Positions 62,469-64,000 of a DNA stretch of 64,000 bases are shown here, piece after piece. The first letter of the stretch is position 1; the number at the start of each line of letters is the position of its first letter. The position numbers and the translations under genes were made by a program. A model generated the notes under the pieces. It saw only the letters and a list, made by a program, of their open reading frames with translations. It was not told the origin of the DNA and ran no database searches. The stretch is from CAZTTG01 sp964615935 (lineage in GTDB: Bacteria > Planctomycetota > UBA1135 > GCA-002686595), in assembly GCA_964615935.1 (NCBI GenBank), contig CAZTTG010000015.1:1-64000 (forward strand), given 5' to 3'.

Positions 62469-64000
62469 GCGCCTGTTCCACGAGGCGCTGGAGCGCGAGC
62501 CGCGGGAGCGGGCCGCGTTCCTGGAGGAGGCCTGCGGCGGCGATCCGGACCTGAGGGCCCGGGTGGAGGCCCTGCTCGCCGCCGACCGCCGGGCCGCCGA
62601 CTTCCTGGACGAGCCGGCGTGGGCCCTCCTCGACGGGCCCCGGAGCGGGGAGGGCGCGAGGGCGGAGCCGGGCTTGCCCTTCGAGCGGCTGGGCGAGCAC
62701 CGGCTGGTGCGACGCCTGGGGGAGGGCGGGATGGGGGTCGTCTACGAGGCCGTGCAGCAGCCGCTGGGCCGGCGCGTGGCCCTCAAGGTCATCCGCCCCG
62801 AGCGGGTCGGCTCGGCCGAGGCGCAGGCTCGCTTCTGGCGCGAGGTCGAGACCATCGCCGCGCTGCGACACCCGGGCATCGTCACGGTGTTCGGAGGCGG
62901 CGAGGACCAGGGAACCTGCTACTTCGCGATGGAGCTGATCGAGGGCCGGGGTCTCGACGAGATCCTGGACGAGGCGGCCCGAAGGGAGGCGGCGCCGGAT
63001 GACGAGAGGATCCTGCGCTGGACTCTCGAGGTGGCCGAAGGCCTCGTCCACGCGCACGCCTGCGGCGTCATCCACCGCGACGTCAAGCCCTCCAACATCC
63101 GCGTCACGGCCGACGAGCGGGCCATGCTCCTGGACTTCGGCGTGGCGCGGCACCTGGCGCGGGTCTCGCTCACGGTCACCGGGGAGTTCCGCGGGACGCC
63201 GCAGTACGCCTCTCCCGAGCAGGTGCGGGGGAGCGTGGGGAAGATCGACGGGCGGACGGACGTGTACTCGCTCGGCGCGATGCTGTACGAGGCCCTGACG
63301 GGCCGGGTCCCCTTCGAGGGCGACACCGCGGAGCGGGTGTTCCGCATGATCCTGGAGGAGGATCCCCCGCCTGCGCGCAGCCTGCGGCCGTCGATCTCGC
63401 GCGATCTGGAGACGGTGATCACGACGGCCATGGAGAAGGAGCGGAGGCACCGCTATCCGAGCATGCAGGCCCTGGCGGACGACCTGCGGCGGGTCCTGGC
63501 CGGCGAGCCGATCGCCGCCCGCCCGCCGGGCTGGGTCCGCAGGTCCACGCGGATGGCGCGCCGCCACCGCAGGATCTCCGCCGGCGCCGCGGTGGCGCTG
63601 CTGCTGCTCGTCGGGGTCGCCGCCACCCTGGCCGTCGTCGGCCGGCAGGGGCGGTGGAGCCCCGAGAGCGCGGAGCAGATGTTCGTGCCCATGGACGAGG
63701 CCTTCGGCTTCGTGCCTCGATCGGCTCGCCGGATCGCCTGGATGTGGACCCTCGCCGCGGACCCCGGGGACCCCGGCGGACACGTGCTCCGGGCGCTGGA
63801 CGCGATCGAGTCGGGCGAGCTCGCGGTCGCCCGCGGGGCGCTCGAGGAGTGCATCGCGGCCTGCGGCCCGCGCGGCGAGGCCGATCTCGAGAGCGAGGCT
63901 CACCACCTCCTGGGGCTCGTCGGTCACGGGCTGGCGCGGGAGGCCGGGGGAGGCCGCTCGTCCGCAGGCGCCTCCTCTCTCCGCGAGCTGAGGCTCAACC
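62440..64000 (+). CDS. Ser/Thr protein kinase, partial at window end
   Basis: At least 520 aa, still open at base 64000. The ATG at 62440 follows GGAGGGGAGG and lies inside the end of the sigma-factor gene. An N-terminal region of about 75 residues (LERVERLFHEALE) is common in planctomycete kinases. The kinase domain follows (about 88-360): GEGGMGVVYEA, ALKVIRP, HRDVKPSNIRV, DFGVAR, GTPQYASPEQVRG. A transmembrane helix at about residues 385-405 leads to an extracytoplasmic helical, possibly TPR-like, domain that is cut by the window edge. Confidence 0.93.
   Translation, partial: MQGDRLERVERLFHEALEREPRERAAFLEEACGGDPDLRARVEALLAADRRAADFLDEPAWALLDGPRSGEGARAEPGLPFERLGEHRLVRRLGEGGMGVVYEAVQQPLGRRVALKVIRPERVGSAEAQARFWREVETIAALRHPGIVTVFGGGEDQGTCYFAMELIEGRGLDEILDEAARREAAPDDERILRWTLEVAEGLVHAHACGVIHRDVKPSNIRVTADERAMLLDFGVARHLARVSLTVTGEFRGTPQYASPEQVRGSVGKIDGRTDVYSLGAMLYEALTGRVPFEGDTAERVFRMILEEDPPPARSLRPSISRDLETVITTAMEKERRHRYPSMQALADDLRRVLAGEPIAARPPGWVRRSTRMARRHRRISAGAAVALLLLVGVAATLAVVGRQGRWSPESAEQMFVPMDEAFGFVPRSARRIAWMWTLAADPGDPGGHVLRALDAIESGELAVARGALEECIAACGPRGEADLESEAHHLLGLVGHGLAREAGGGRSSAGASSLRELRLN

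Overview
The window is 64 kb of very GC-rich bacterial chromosome with dense genes on both strands. No phage, transposase, CRISPR array or rRNA was seen. The likely source is an uncultured member of the Planctomycetota. The evidence is an ECF sigma factor overlapping a Ser/Thr kinase (61839-64000), a kinase fused to a sulfatase-modifying-factor-like domain with DWG in place of DFG (30825-33536), a C-terminal tail rich in PLPPS and SNPVP typical of planctomycete secreted proteins (18755-18940), and a large pilin-type operon. This is inference; another deep-branching GC-rich phylum is not excluded.

Layout. 1-13 kb is housekeeping: a diguanylate cyclase, lipM, tRNA-Gln, cinA, tatC, a membrane coiled-coil protein, coaE, rho and three glycosyltransferases. 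13-19 kb holds an SDR and a three-gene pilin-like operon whose last protein carries a CxxCH haem motif. 19-28 kb holds three SGNH-like proteins around an acyl-carrier-protein cassette: acyl-AMP ligase, LbH acyltransferase, SGNH protein, ACP, AsnB and NadE-like. Its product is unknown. 28-37 kb holds trxB, an IMPase-like phosphatase, the kinase/SUMF fusion, a PASTA-like surface protein and a secreted six-hairpin-like glycosidase.

37.5-60.3 kb is the most unusual part. Two convergent gene sets each encode a glutamate dehydrogenase, a pyruvate-phosphate-dikinase N-domain-like (PPDK_N) protein, and a 1069-1071 aa protein fusing a sensor domain, PPDK_N and a C-terminal nucleotidyltransferase. The plus set continues into a histidine kinase that has the same sensor domain and then an NtrC-type sigma-54 activator. 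The minus set lies downstream of a NuoE / NuoF-GltD fusion / HoxU-like / stand-alone FMN glutamate synthase redox module. I read this as a nitrogen/redox control system at the glutamate node, in which the dikinase-like proteins lack the phosphohistidine and PEP domains and may have become regulators. That function is inferred.

A second unusual feature is a pair of 160-170 nt palindromic elements (3568-3735 and 24264-24425). They share a covarying core but have unrelated, locus-specific long arms.
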